From: Panulirus ornatus
Lineage: Eukaryota; Arthropoda; Malacostraca; Decapoda; Palinuridae
Assembly (NCBI RefSeq): GCF_036320965.1
Contig: NC_092238.1
Coordinates: 24,634,403-24,698,402 of the forward strand
DNA: 64,000 nt
Direction of reading: 5' to 3'
Positions 1 through 12,794 of the stretch are shown here, one piece after another. The notes beneath the pieces are model-generated. The model was given only the letters and a program-made list of their open reading frames with translations. It made no database searches and had not been told where the DNA came from. A program made the translations under genes and the position numbers. How positions within the stretch are numbered: position 1 is the stretch's first letter; every line of letters begins with the position of its first letter.

Positions 1-904
1 CAATAGGATTTATTCTACAAATAAAACCAGATGCATGAAAGTCTCTTTTAAACAAGAATCAATGGATTTTTTTCTCAGAGGGTGTACTTTAAATGTATTT
101 TCTTCAGTGTCTATGGCATTTTCAGTATGCAATCCATCTCTTTTAAAACAAAAGATGGGTGGTTCAAAGCTCTCAGAAGGATAGTTGATTTACTAGATGT
201 ACTTTGTTGAAACTCTATGTACATCATCTTTCTGCCAAATCTTCATTACTGTGATGCTACCAATGATGCTTTTCATGCAGATTAGATATGCCCATTGCAG
301 ACTCCCTTCTCGTTTCATGATTCAGCTGAATAAAATTATGCTGTGTATTCAACCATCAACTTGCTGCTGTCATATCATGCATCTCATTATGGTTGAAATA
401 AAGTAGTGCAATAAATCTTAACCTTAATCCAATTTTCATCTTGCCTCAGGAATTCACTTGCTTTATGTATACATTACATAATGTAAAAAAAAAAAAAAAA
501 TTCTAGCACCATGGGAGTGTGCTGTAAAGCACCATGACTGAATATCTGAATAATTATCCAAGTACCACCACAGATTTAAGAACTAGGCTAATTGTATAAT
601 CAGAGACATTTCCCTCATTTAGGCAAGTACGAGCTAAAAATTGCATGGGTTCAAATTTTGGCCTCAGTAATGCATACCTTTAACTTTTTTGAACACCTAA
701 GTTAAACAATAATGATGTAAAAAGAATGATCACAGGCTACATTGGAGAAGCAAGCTGGAGTTAGTATCACAAAAGAGACACTGCAACAGGAAAAAAGTAA
801 TGAAATGTATGGATGAACTGCCAACCTGAATTTCTGAGGAGGGATTGGCAGTAATTGTAGCATTTAAAAAACAAACTCCAGATAGAAGGGAGAGACTGAA
901 CTAG
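1..904. other. AT-rich sequence, no gene recognised
   Basis: No coding similarity seen on either strand. It contains an A17 tract at about 484-500. It could hold the 3' UTR of nicalin if the unseen last exon lies nearby, but I have no direct support. Confidence 0.4.
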
Positions 905-1180
905 AGATGGAAGGATATAGTAAAAAAGGTTTTGAGTCCTTGGGGCCTGAGCATGCTGGAGGGTGGAAAGTATGTAGGGATAGAGTGAACTGGAGCGATG
1001 TCATATTCAGGGGGCAATGTGTGTCAATGAACTTAAACCAAGATATGAAGCTGTTAGTGGAAATCAAGAAATAGTCTTTGGGGTCTAGTTATGGATTTGG
1101 ATCTGTAGTTTTGATGCATTACACAAAACAGAGAGGATGTGAGTCAATTAGGCCATATCTTCATCTGTTCTTGGCACTAA
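905..1180 (+). mobile_element. Decayed LINE C-terminal/3' UTR fragment
   Basis: GGGCCTGAGCATGCTGGAGGG and AGTGAACTGGAGCGATGTC match the end of the reverse transcriptase reading frame of the LINE at 13.3-15.5 kb, followed by a decayed 3' UTR. Diverged and without an open frame. Confidence 0.65.
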
Positions 1181-3929
1181 CATGGGAATAAAAAAGGGAG
1201 AGAGAGAGAGAAAAGAAGACCTGATACCCTTTCTTCAGGGCTGGATTGGCATTACATTTAAAGTAATTGCCACTGAGGTTCTAAAACCAGGATCCTGAGC
1301 CATGAATGATCCAAGGTTTATCTTAAAACCAAGATGATGAAATGTTAAACCTTGATAAAATTCTTGTTCTATATTCTTCCTTGACTGAGTCCAGTCTGAA
1401 GCAGTCTTACTAATCAATTATCCCTGTGTGACAACAACTTTATCTACTTACTGAGCATCACTAATGCTTCCCTTTTCTGTTGATATTACAATACTCTGGT
1501 TTCTACTTCCAAGAGCTGGATGGTTTCATGGCACTGCCATTAGCTTAACCAAGCAACACTTAGTTTGCCTCTTGCATTATATGATTACTGTGTATCTGGT
1601 AACAATTCAAGAATGAACTGTTATGTCCATTTCTTTTTCTACACCATTAATCTTTGGAACTCAGCCATCTTAAATCTTTCCAAACATCTACAGTTTGCTT
1701 TGTTTTTAAAACAAAATTTTCTTTTAAAACTTTGAGATTGTGCTCCCCCCCTCTCCATTTCTTTTGCCGATTTGTTTCATTCAAGGCCTGGCCTCAATGA
1801 CAGCTTTTGTTTGTGACTGAATTCTTTGGTAGAGAGTTAAAACCAGACAGATGCAAAAATAAAGGGACCAACAAAACATTCTGAATGACATCTGTGGGTG
1901 TTTCCTGAAACAAAATATAGCTGCTATTAAAAGTCCTTTTGACAGTGACCAGCAACATACATAATGTTTAACACTTTCTAAGCTGTATTCAGCATCCAAA
2001 TATGACAATACATCTTAAGATTGTAATGCAATACTCCAGATGAATGGAATGGTATGCTTGTTTCTCAAAACTTTTAACTGGAGACTGAATCATAGCCAAA
2101 TGTAGAATGTGACTTTCACATGGAAAAATTTAAAGTTTTCCATAAATACATTCTAGTTTCATAATCAGTTCAACTTCTTGAACAGTGAGTAAGGTGTGCT
2201 TTTGCCTACTTGTAATGAATGAAAGAAATGCCAGATACAGTAATGATATATAAAGATATACTAAATCAGGTGAAAGTGACTCTCCTCTTGATTGAACTAT
2301 AAAATAATTTAAGACAGGGACACTTTAAGAGCACTATTGTTTTGCTTTTCATGGAAAATGTTCATCATGAATTAGTACTTTCACAAGGATTCTCTTCCTG
2401 GCTAAGTTGTGAGTCTGGGAATAAATCAAAATCTCTTTTATCCACTTCAGTGTTGGAAGTGCCCTAGTGCATTATAAAATCCACTTTCTAAAAAACATGG
2501 CTTTGGTACACTTTTTCAGAATAGTCCCAACTTTACATACTGTAATTTCTAGTTGCTAACACTGAAGACATTTTTAGCAAATGTTAGTATCTACTTTAGA
2601 TTATAAATGTTATAAATGATAGCCTACAATCTTGCATTCATTAATGTGAGACATTTTCAATACTGTACCATGCATTGCTTTTGACTCTTACCTTTTCAAA
2701 TGTTTACGATAATTATTATGTTAAACATCAAGTACTAGAGCTAAAATTATTTTCTTTTCTATAAACATCAGTAATTCATGGTATTTTCATAAGAATTAAG
2801 ATAACATTACTTAGTATGTACAAATTCAAATGACTTAAACCACTTCTCTGCCTTCAATGCACATCACAAGCATCTGCTGTATCAGTTTTACAGCATCTTA
2901 TATATACCAATACCAAAAATATGTATTTTAGTATTAACACTTAAAAATCAATTTTAAGTGCAATAATTTTTAGTTTCACCATCCTGTGAGTTGGTATTCC
3001 CCTACACAAGTGCCAGTGACTAGCTCTGCACACACCATTGTCAGCCCATCCAACTCTGCATGGCACTCTACCTGGATTTTATGTGGAAACCATTGACCAT
3101 TATGCCATGATGCTACCATGAGAGTTCCCTTGGATATAACAACCTGAGATAAGGGTCCGCTGAGTATTTTGTATGCCTTGGCCAAGCACTGTTGTAAGAA
3201 AAAATGACAGCAATGTTTACAAGAACATTTGACAAAAATTAAATGAACTTGCAACTCACTTAAGTCTCCAATCACAGGCACAGACTATAGACCTGCCTTA
3301 ACAAGATGCAATATTGTACTCTGACAGACACATATACCGTGGACAAAACTGTTCAAAAGCCATAAAGATGAATAACGAACTGCCATGGAAGCAGCAAGTA
3401 ACGCTAAGACATTGTGCAAAATACTGATTAGATCTTCATGGTACAATACAATTGTTTGAACATTACACATGTAGTCAAGATGATCCTAGTGTACCTTGGA
3501 TTTGTGAGGTGAAGCAAGTCTTACCATCGCTGCATAAATTTTGGGTAAGTACTGAAAGTATGAATACAAAAAGTGCATTAGAAATGGTGCTTTACAAAAG
3601 CTGCAGTAGAAATGATACCATACAAAAAAGGCATTAGAAATAATGCCATACAAATATTTGATTTCATAACTAGAAAATTACAAAATGTTAATGAGTGAAA
3701 TACATACTACATTTATATGATGAATAAACAATTGGAGAGAATCTCTTGGCATGCAAAGATATATGATATATAGACAGTTTAACTATGGCATTAGACCAGT
3801 GTTTAAAAAATGCACCAGCATGGTGATCAGATTCTAAATTTAACTACATTCTAAACAACCTGATGGTAAGCTTATAAACAAAGATATCAAGTACTGACTT
3901 GGTTACACTCTAGATTTGCAGTTTCTTCC
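1181..3929. other. Unassigned AT-rich stretch with one unexplained reading frame
   Basis: No recognised gene or repeat. The minus-strand frame at 2976-3281 (101 codons, with a Cys/His cluster CSCKHCCHFF) is open but resembles nothing I can name and has no clear splice context. It may be chance or a piece of an old mobile element. Confidence 0.35.
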
Positions 3930-4210
3930 ATCCTTCTTACAAAAGGGCTTCGCTCTCCCCCACATTAATTATTTCTCTTAAAATTATAGCACCATTCTTA
4001 CTCTCTTGAAAAAAAACTCCTTGCTGCTTTCCTCCTAGACCATACATTGATAACATCTTCCACATGGCATTTTTATCATTCCCATAATATGCTTTCTCCA
4101 GATCCATAAATGCCATATACAAATCCCTCTATTTCTGTTAGTATTTCTCACACAAATACTTCAAAGTAAAAATCTGATCCACACATCCTCTACAACTCCT
4201 GAAACCAGAC
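3930..4210 (-). mobile_element. LINE reverse transcriptase fragment
   Basis: Minus-strand translation gives DLYMAFMDLEKAY and MLSMYGLGGK, the finger/palm region of the LINE RT seen intact at 13.9-15.3 kb (DLYVAFMDLEKAYD, IYGVGGK). Stops and substitutions show it is dead. Confidence 0.75.
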
Positions 4211-4235
4211 TGCTTCTCCTAAATCTAAATAAATA

Positions 4236-4390
4236 ATAAAATAGATATATTTGCATGTGTGGACGTGTATGTATATACATGTGTATGTGGGTGGGTTGGG
4301 CCATTCTTTTGTCTGTTTCCTTGCGCTACCTAGCTGACGCAGGAGACGGTGACAAAGCAAAATAAATACAAATAAATAGATAGATAATGG
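4236..4390 (+). mobile_element. LINE 3' tail fragment
   Basis: GTGGACGTGTATGTATATAC, GGGTTGGGCCATTC and CTACCTAGCTGACGCAGG followed by CAAAGCAAAATAAATA match the extreme 3' end of the LINE family, ending in its A-rich tail. Confidence 0.8.
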
Positions 4391-4545
4391 TTTAATGAAC
4401 TGAGGCATCCATTTGGCTGAAAATAAACAAAAGAGGTACTACTGATATTTGAAAACTATTATTTTTTATCATTATCTTATACTTACTCGCCATTTCCCTT
4501 GCCAACGAGAGATAATCAGGAAACAAAGAACAGCCCACCCACTCA

Positions 4546-5165
4546 TACACTTTTTTTTTATTATACTTGGTCGCTGTCTCCCACGTCAGCCCAACCCACA
4601 CACATACACATGCATATACATAAACACCCAAACATGCACATATACATACTATACATTTCAACATATACATACACAGATATATACATGTATAAACATGTAC
4701 ATATTCATACTTGCTGCCTTCAACCATTCCCATCACCACCCCGCTACACATGGAAAAACAGCACACACACACACACGCAAGCATGCACAAGGTAGCGCTA
4801 GGAAAAGACAACAAAGGCCACATTCATTCACACTCAGTCTCTAGCTGTCATGTGTTTTGAAATGGTTTGGTCACATGTAGAGAATGAGTGAGAAAAGATT
4901 GACAAAGAGGATATATGTGTCAGAGGTGGAGGGAACGAGGAGAAGTGGGAGACCAAATTGGAGGTGGAAAGATGGAGAGAAAAAGATTTCAAGTGATTGG
5001 GGCCTGAACATGCAGGAGGGTGAAAGGCATGCACAGAGTAGAGTGAATTGGAATGATGTGGTATATCGGGGTCAACTTGCTGTCAATGGATTAAGCCAGG
5101 GCATGTGAAGTGTCTGGGGTAAACCATGGAAAGTTTTGTGGGGCCTGGATGCGGAAAGGGGGTCA
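4546..5165 (-). mobile_element. LINE copy with inverted 5' part
   Basis: The 3' UTR and tail lie on the minus strand (4546-4850). The C-terminal coding piece (RIYVSEVEGTRRSGRPNWRW, 4850-5165) lies on the plus strand and abuts it. The two pieces are consecutive in the intact element but head to head here, the layout of a twin-primed insertion. Confidence 0.75.
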
Positions 5166-5205
5166 GCAGTTTATTGCTAAACTGCCATGAGAGCTGCTGT
5201 GTTGG

Positions 5206-5550
5206 TCAGGGAGGGTGGACATGTTCAGCAAAATAAAGGCCTCTTGGTAGATGGTGTAAGATGGGCCCAGGCTGATTCTGCATGCTCTTTTCTGCTCCTT
5301 CCAGCTGGTCCCTCTGTGTGGTTTTTAGTGAGGAGGACCAGGCTGGGGAAGCACTGTAGATAAAGACATTCCTGAGCTCAAATGACAGAAAACCTTTTGA
5401 TCTCAGTCGGTGGAGAACAAACAGAATGAAGATTTGATCATGAATCTTCCAGTTTAAACCATCATCTATATTGAGACCACAAAGTTTAAAGTTAATGGAT
5501 ACCCCGAGGATGTCAGGCACTTCTGTGATGTTGGGGACAGGATGCTATCA
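5206..5550 (-). mobile_element. Fragment of another LINE family (jockey/CR1-like RT C-terminus)
   Basis: Minus-strand translation contains YSASPAWSSSLKTTQRDQLEG, resembling the YASPAWSSSLTxTQ...LERVQKRA block near the RT C-terminus of jockey/CR1-like non-LTR elements. It differs from the main LINE family of this window. Confidence 0.5.
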
Positions 5551-5626
5551 GCACCCAGAGTGATGTGAACCATCATAGTCTGATGTGACTGATGAGGATA
5601 TCATTGGCTAAAGCTTGTTGATGATG

Positions 5627-5722
5627 TGCTGAAGGGCAATAAAGTCAGGAGAGTTGTTGGTGATAGTGATGCCTTGCTGAAGGGCACTTTAGTCAGGAAA
5701 GTTGTTGTTGATAGTGATACCA
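5627..5722. repeat. Two tandem copies of a 48-bp unit
   Basis: TGCTGAAGGGCA...AGTCAGGA...GTTGTTG.TGATAGTGAT occurs at 5627-5674 and again at 5675-5722 with a few substitutions. Confidence 0.7.
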
Positions 5723-6160
5723 AAGGAGTTGTACACATACTTCCAGTGGTGGTTTGTGACCTTCAGGAAATCATTCATAAGACTGAGGAAGCAGAGCAGC
5801 CCCACCTTGGTGCCCTGTAGTCTGTGCAGGCCACTATACTCTTCATCACCATTCTCCCATACAACTTACTAGTCACACTCATCAAACTTGTACCTCTATT
5901 TAAATCGCATACTCCCAGTTCCTCATATTTTACATTATATCACTGCAGTCCCTTAAATTCCTTACATCTAGTATGAATACACTTTTTTATGTAAACCATT
6001 GATATAAATACCTCAAATCCTCGTCTGCATGCATCTCTCCTTCAACCTAAATTCAGTCACTCAAGGAATACTTTTCAGATCCAACAACTGACAAATCTGA
6101 ACAGACAGTCCCATAGGGTCATGTTTAACAATGATACACATTGCCATTTTTCGCAACTCT

Positions 6161-6181
6161 TCATTCTTCCCTTTGAAAATG
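6161..6181 (-). CDS. NCLN: Candidate NCLN terminal coding exon
   Basis: After an acceptor GTGTGTCTCAG with a TGCTGAC branch-point-like motif about 35 bases upstream, the next in-phase codons read HFQREE and stop. The human exon at this place also begins HF, but continues for 19 residues, so this would be a shortened tail. The true last exon may instead lie further left or outside the window. Confidence 0.22.
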   Translation of the reverse strand, partial: HFQREE

Positions 6182-6345
6182 CTGAGACACACTGTGACAA
6201 CTAAAAGTCAGCAACATGGCACTACTCAATATTAGTCACAGTGGTGACAGATCTAAGACCTGAACACTTTTCATTAGGATTTTAAAAAAAAGTGGATATT
6301 TTTTTTCTTTATCTCCACAAAAGACTTGACAATTATTTTTCTTAC

Positions 6346-6523
6346 CTGAAGGAACAAATATACGACACCTAAGTATCCAAGAATTGCAAGAGTAAGAAGA
6401 AAATCAAAAGCAGCAGGCTTTACTGCATAAGCAGCCATGGTGGCACGAGAGACATCATAGAAGGCCCACTCAGGATCTCTCTTGTCAGCCTTCAGGAAAG
6501 TGACACGTGCCTCATTGGTGTAC
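6346..6523 (-). CDS. NCLN: NCLN coding exon 11
   Basis: Codes residues 472-531, with KADKRDPEWAFYD and AVKPAAFDFLL, then the C-terminal membrane span ending YLFLQ. Acceptor TGACAG|GTACA, donor CAG|GTAAGA. Confidence 0.95.
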
Positions 6524-9500
6524 CTGTCAAAGTTGATATGCCACAGTTATATTTATGTTTTCTGTGAATGGAATTCTCAAAAATCTTAAATTTACAGTAC
6601 AAAGACTTAAACCACCACAAATTAAGTTAAATGTTGTGGTAAAATCACACAAACCACTTAACAGTGTACTTTATTCATTGTTTAAATTAGCAAACTTTTT
6701 ATTACAGAGATCTATATATTTGCACTTCTGAACATAAAACACCTGAAACTCTTCCAGTGAGTAGGATAAAAAGTCACTAACAAATAAATTTGTCCAAAAG
6801 GAAAACTTTGTGTCTTCATAAAATTAGGTAACTATTATGCTGAAAACAGAATAAAGGCTGACACAACTATGCCTGTCTAAATATTCCTTCACTCAAGTGT
6901 TCAGGGATCATATTGAGTCTTGTTGGGACCTTCCTTTTTCTTTATCTTACAATTAAACCATAAATTGCTTCATACATTATCCATCAGCAAAAGTGTATAT
7001 ACCCTAAGTCACCTTGCATCATTAAAAAAATGGTCTTTAAATGACTGTCTCACCTGGCCAGAATTTGATGAAGTGTAGAAACCAAGGGATTACTCTTTCC
7101 TGAGAGCAGCTGAGGAGACCGTGGTTGTGAAGCTAGTAAATCCACCCATGATCTTATGCTCTTCTTGGTCACTGCCTACAGAAGAAACAACTAAATAAAC
7201 ATCAGGCCACAAAAAATACGTCAAGGTCAATCAAATACATTTATAGAAGACTTTAACCTAGAAGATTATAATTATTATCTTTTTTTATTCAAACATGTAT
7301 GCTATTTCCTGCATTAATGGCTTTTTCTTTTCTTTCTTGTGTCTGATATGACTTTTTTTTAGTCTATGGTCTGTCTGATAATTCACTTGATAGGTTTTCC
7401 TTCCTTTGCTGGGTGAGCTGTAGCTTCTTGAATAGGTCTGTAATCCTTTATCACCTCCTGTAAAGTGCTCATCTATCTCATTCTAACCTACACCTTTTGT
7501 GCTTTCTTCTTGCTGGTTTATGTCTGTTTCATGTTTGGAGTACCAAATTGGTCATATCATTTACACATTCTTTATCAATGGTCCCATCTTCCTAATTCAT
7601 CTGTTTACTATTACAGTTGAAATAACTGAAACACCTCTACTGTTACAGGTCTTCTGACAAGGCAATTTAGCATCCAAATTTTTTACTTTGATCTAGTGAT
7701 CAGAGAGTAGGGTGTTTGAGATGGTAGTGTCACATATTAGAGCCACATTATTTATAAAGATTAAATTCTAGGTGTTATTACCTCTGGATGGTTTTGTTAT
7801 TTTTTAGCTGAGGTAGAACTTTTCAGTTCAAATAACTCCTTTTTTTTTTTCAGTTGTTCATGCAAGGTGCTTCCAGTGTCATTATTTTCAGCTACAATGT
7901 TATTCCCTGCTTGTCTCCATTTCATGTGTGGTAGGTTAAAGTCTCTAAATTGAAGCATGATTGGGACTAAGTTTCTGAGGAAGTCAAGACATGATTCTAT
8001 GTTTCTTATTTATTCTATAAATTCTAGATGACTTGCACCTGGTGATCTACAGATTAATTCGAACACAAGATTTAGTCATCAACCTTGGCAACTAGTGGTT
8101 CTACTGTATCACTTAGAGTCCCTTTGTTATGAGTATTTACTACATAAAGTCCAACTCCACATGTTTTTCTAGTCCTGTTGTATCTGTGAACACTGAAGTT
8201 TGGGTTCCACACTTCACTACTCATGTGGTCTTTAGGGTTCAATATAAAACTTATAGTATGTATCTCAAAAGTCATTCCTCCTACATAGGTCCTGTACTTT
8301 AACAGCATGGTTTTGCCAAGCACAGAGTATCTGAGGAATGTGACCCTGGTGGTTCACAAGGGACACCTCTAACCTTTGCTTCTAAATCTCTTTTAATTGT
8401 CATCAACTTTTCATGCCTGTCATTCAATTAATTTTCTCTCATATGCCATCCCTACATACTTCACCAGTCCTACCATCATTTGTTCCCAAACTTCTTTTCT
8501 GCTTGACAATTATCAATTTATCTTAACTATTTTCCACCCTCAATTGTAATAACTAACTATACATTCAACTACAGTATAGCCTCTCCTGCTACCAACACTT
8601 CCACCCATAACCTGAATTGCTGTTCTCACTTCCACTCATAATCCTTATCATTACCCATACCTCCAGCCATAACCTATATCACTACCAACAATTTTACCCA
8701 CAAATTCTATGATTTCCACCAAAAACCAAATTATTACATACACTTGCCCCCATCATTACCAGCACGTCAACCCTACAACCTCCCGTATTATCCAAACTTC
8801 AGTGTGCCTTCTTAATAACTTTCTTAATAACTTACTCTTAATAAATATTATTCATATCTTGATTCTTTCCTTATGCTTTTAATTCCTCCTATAGTGCATG
8901 GTTATTTATCTCTCATGTTCTTATTAGTTACCTGTCCACAGCTATGAAAACTTTAAGGGAATACTTCTTTCAAGACATAATCCTTTTTAAGTTTATAAAC
9001 TAACATGTGAAGACATCTTAATTTCCCTTATGATCTCATTAAAGTCTGGTTTAAAAAAGTTAATGAATGGAATCTCCCAAACAGTTTTCAAGGAATAATC
9101 AGTATGTAACAATTCCACCCTTTTAATAGTTTTCTTTTCATTTTTCCACTCTAGAATTCACAGTGAAGTTAACAAGCTCTCTTGTTTCTGGTAAAATAAA
9201 ATGCTGAGAGAAAATATACTCACCAATCCATCATCAAAAATTCCATCTACAGATGTGTTATAGATGTGGCGAAGAAGTGCAGTAGCCACTACTGCTGTAT
9301 TACGAGTTAGGGCCGATAAATCTACACCCTCTGGTGTATCCAAAATACTTCCTCGCTCCCCTGTCTTTGGTCCCTGAAAGTTAGGTAAAAAGTTTGGCTG
9401 TAGCAGGACTCATGATGATGCCTCGACCAATGTCAATGGCACATACAGTTATCTCAAATCAGGGCATGCGTTGAGGAGTGCTAAATAGGGCAAGGGTACA

Positions 9501-12500
9501 TAAAAATGTAATAATGAACAATTGTGTCCCAAATTTCTAGTTTGTAAAGTGACCTGCATAACAGAAGTTCCTTGATCATAATACTCTGCACTAATACACA
9601 CTCTGTTTTTTTCTTTCTTTCAAACTATTCGCCATTTCCCGCGTTAGCGAGGTAGCGTTAAGAACAGAGGACTGGGCCTTGGAGGGAATATCCTCACCTG
9701 GCCCCCTTCTCTGTTCCTTGTTTTGGAAAATAAAAAAAAAAAAAAAAAAAACGAGAGGGGAAGATTTCCAGCCCCCCGCTCCCTCCCCTTTTAGTCGCCT
9801 TCTACGACACGCAGGGAATACGTGGGAAGTATTCTTTCTCCCCTATCCCCAGGGGGGATTTACATAGTTCAAAACAATGTATAAAAGACAAAGGTAAAGG
9901 AGATACAATACAAACATTGCATTGTGCTACTGCATCCCTACTTCTGTTACTGCAGGTCTGATCAAGCATTAATCTGGTACTTTTAGTCCAGAAGCACCAT
10001 CATATGCTTGACTTCTAAGGGGTGGGTCCCTGTCTCTGACATCTGTTCAAACTGGAACTCCCTCATGGTGGTGCCCATGACAATAGAGTCTCAATAACTA
10101 GTGAACTCCAGTGCCGCTTCTTAGCCTTTTGTGCCTTAACCTTAACAGGCCACTGGCAGAGGGCAACTCTAGTTAAGTGTAAAGATAAAAAAGCTGAGAA
10201 AAATGCTGTTTTGAAAATACCCCAAAACTGGTGCCATAATTAAAAAAGTTAACATATTCATGTCTCCCAGTCTCCATAGGTTGAAGGTCAAGGGTAAAAT
10301 CTATACATAAGTTTGTGGTGTGAGCCAGGTGCAGATGTTTGGCATTAACAGTTTACAACGGCAAAAGCAAGGAACAAAAACAGGTACAGACAGACATAAA
10401 GATGCCCCTAAACAGACTATCATTTCACATAATATAGCTGCAAAAAATGTAAAATTTTTCAGTTTGAAAAATGAGGTTCTCATAATTTATAACTAAAGAA
10501 AACCAAAAGTTGCCACAGAAAATTCTGGTTTCCTAAACACAGCATAATGTACAGGTGCCATTAAAAGCACTATAGACAGAGAAGGCTGGGCAAACACCAC
10601 AGCCTAAACAGATAAATTGGCCCCCTGATCTTTAACAGTCCAACACACACTAACCTGCTTTTCAATCCTTGATTCAAAAGCAAAGGTCTGAAAATTCCCC
10701 AAGGCAATGCAGTTTTGGTTAACCTTAAGTTTCCATGGCACAAGATCCCATACCACTCTCATCATTAGGGATATATAAGTACCCAGAGTTCTTTCTAAAG
10801 TGGCTAGAGAAAGGAAAGTATTCATACTTCTGAGTTCCCTCAGACTAAAAATGAATATATTTTCATAGAGTTCTTGAAAGTACTCAAAAGCATAGGAATC
10901 GTCAGCATAAAACAAGGATCTCTTAACATGTTCCAAAGCATCTTGAAGAAGGTTCTTTTGCATCCTAGCTGATGAAAGCTAAAGCTCTATTTCACCCTAA
11001 TCCACCATAAATTCTGCAAATGCCTTAATCCTTCTATTCATCTACAAAATTACCATTGTAAATATGTCCACAGTTCTTAATGCCAATACAAATGGCTCTG
11101 CATGCTGTACATTTGCATCTCTACCCATCTGTAAACTCTAAACCCATTAACAGAGGATTGATATAGAGCACATAAGTACCTTCTATGAGAGTATGCAAAA
11201 CTGGAGTATATGGCCCGTACTCAATAGGCTGGCAAAGGGAAGGGACACAATTATTCAGCAACTTCACGTCTAATCTTGCCACACTGAAACGTGACATTTT
11301 TCTACCAAATCGTACGTCCTCTTATTTCTAAACTCCTGCAGCTTCTTAAGTATTCTTACTAAAATTTTATTCAATATACAATAAATATCTAAATGCAACT
11401 AGTTTATTATATAAAAAACTCCACTCCATTCTGTAGATAAAATGATAATTACTGGAAGTCTGGAGAGTGTGAAGGCAGGCAGTCTGCGCATACTGTACTT
11501 CTCATGTTCCCATGCCTGCGTGTCTTCTTGCAGGTTGATTTTCCGATGAACCATCTCCACACTGACTCCTGCTGCAGCTCCTGCACCCTCCAAAGCCTAA
11601 GCATAAAAGAATCTATGACATCAAAAAGATAACAAATATATAATTAATCAAAATATGTGTATACAAAATTGTCAATCTGTACATAAGGGGAGAGAGGTTT
11701 CACATTTATAAGCCCCCTGTCTTAACCCTTCTTAACACTGTAACCCTCTTCTAATTATGCTATCCATAGTACCATTGTCTTAATTACTAACAGTAAGAAC
11801 TTTAATTTGTCCCCAAGCAACTTTAAAATCCATCCTTTTATCAACCAAATCATTATGAAGAATTAACAAAAAACAAGAAAAATCATTGAACAAATCTTGT
11901 TACCCAGGCCAAACACATCCACACATCCCTTAACCACATGGCACCCCCCCCATTTTCCCTTTAACTATCACTGTCAGTCAGGCTAGTGTGTCGTCTAGAA
12001 TGGCAGAAAGATATTATTGTGGCAGTGCTGGGAGTTAAAAACTTTATGAATTATTGTCACCTGATGAGGTGTATTGTCTCCATGAAACATGTAGTGCCAC
12101 ATGTAGAGAAAAATTACATGTTAAATGAAATTATATGAACACCTAAGTTGCAATTTCACCATATATAAATGAAATGTTTGAGGACAATATGTAGTGTTAG
12201 GTGGTTTGATCAAGTAAGTAATAAAAGGGTAAGAAAGGAGTGTGGTAATAAGGAGAGTGTGGTTGAGAGAGCAGAAGAGGGTGTGTTGAAATGGTCTGGA
12301 CACATGGAGAGAATGAGTGTGCAGAAAGATTGACAAAGAGGATATGTGTCAGAGGTGGAGGGAACAAGAAGCTGGAGACCAAATTGGAGGTGGAAAGATG
12401 GAGTGAAAAAGATTTTAAGCAATCAGGGCCTGAACATAAAGGAGTGTTAAAGGCGTGCAAGGAATAAAGTGAATTGGAACTATGTGGTATACCGGGGTCG

Positions 12501-12756
12501 ACATGCTGTCAGTGGATTGAATCAGGGCATGTGAAGCGTTTGGGGTAAACCATGGAAAGTTTTGTGGGGCCTGGATGTAGAAAGGGAGCTGTGGTTTTGG
12601 TGCATTACACATGACAGCTAGAGATTGAGTGTGAACGAATGCGGCCTTTGTTGTCTTTTCCTAGTGCTACCTCGCGTACATGCAGGGGAAGGGGGTTGTC
12701 ATTTCATGTGTGGCAGGGTGGCGACGGGAATGAATAAAGGCAGCAAGTATGAATTT

Positions 12757-12794
<38 letters not shown>

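Noticed and set aside
10604..10963. 119-codon minus-strand frame between nicalin exons 8 and 9
   Set aside because: Skipped by the in-phase nicalin splice and without resemblance to any family I know.
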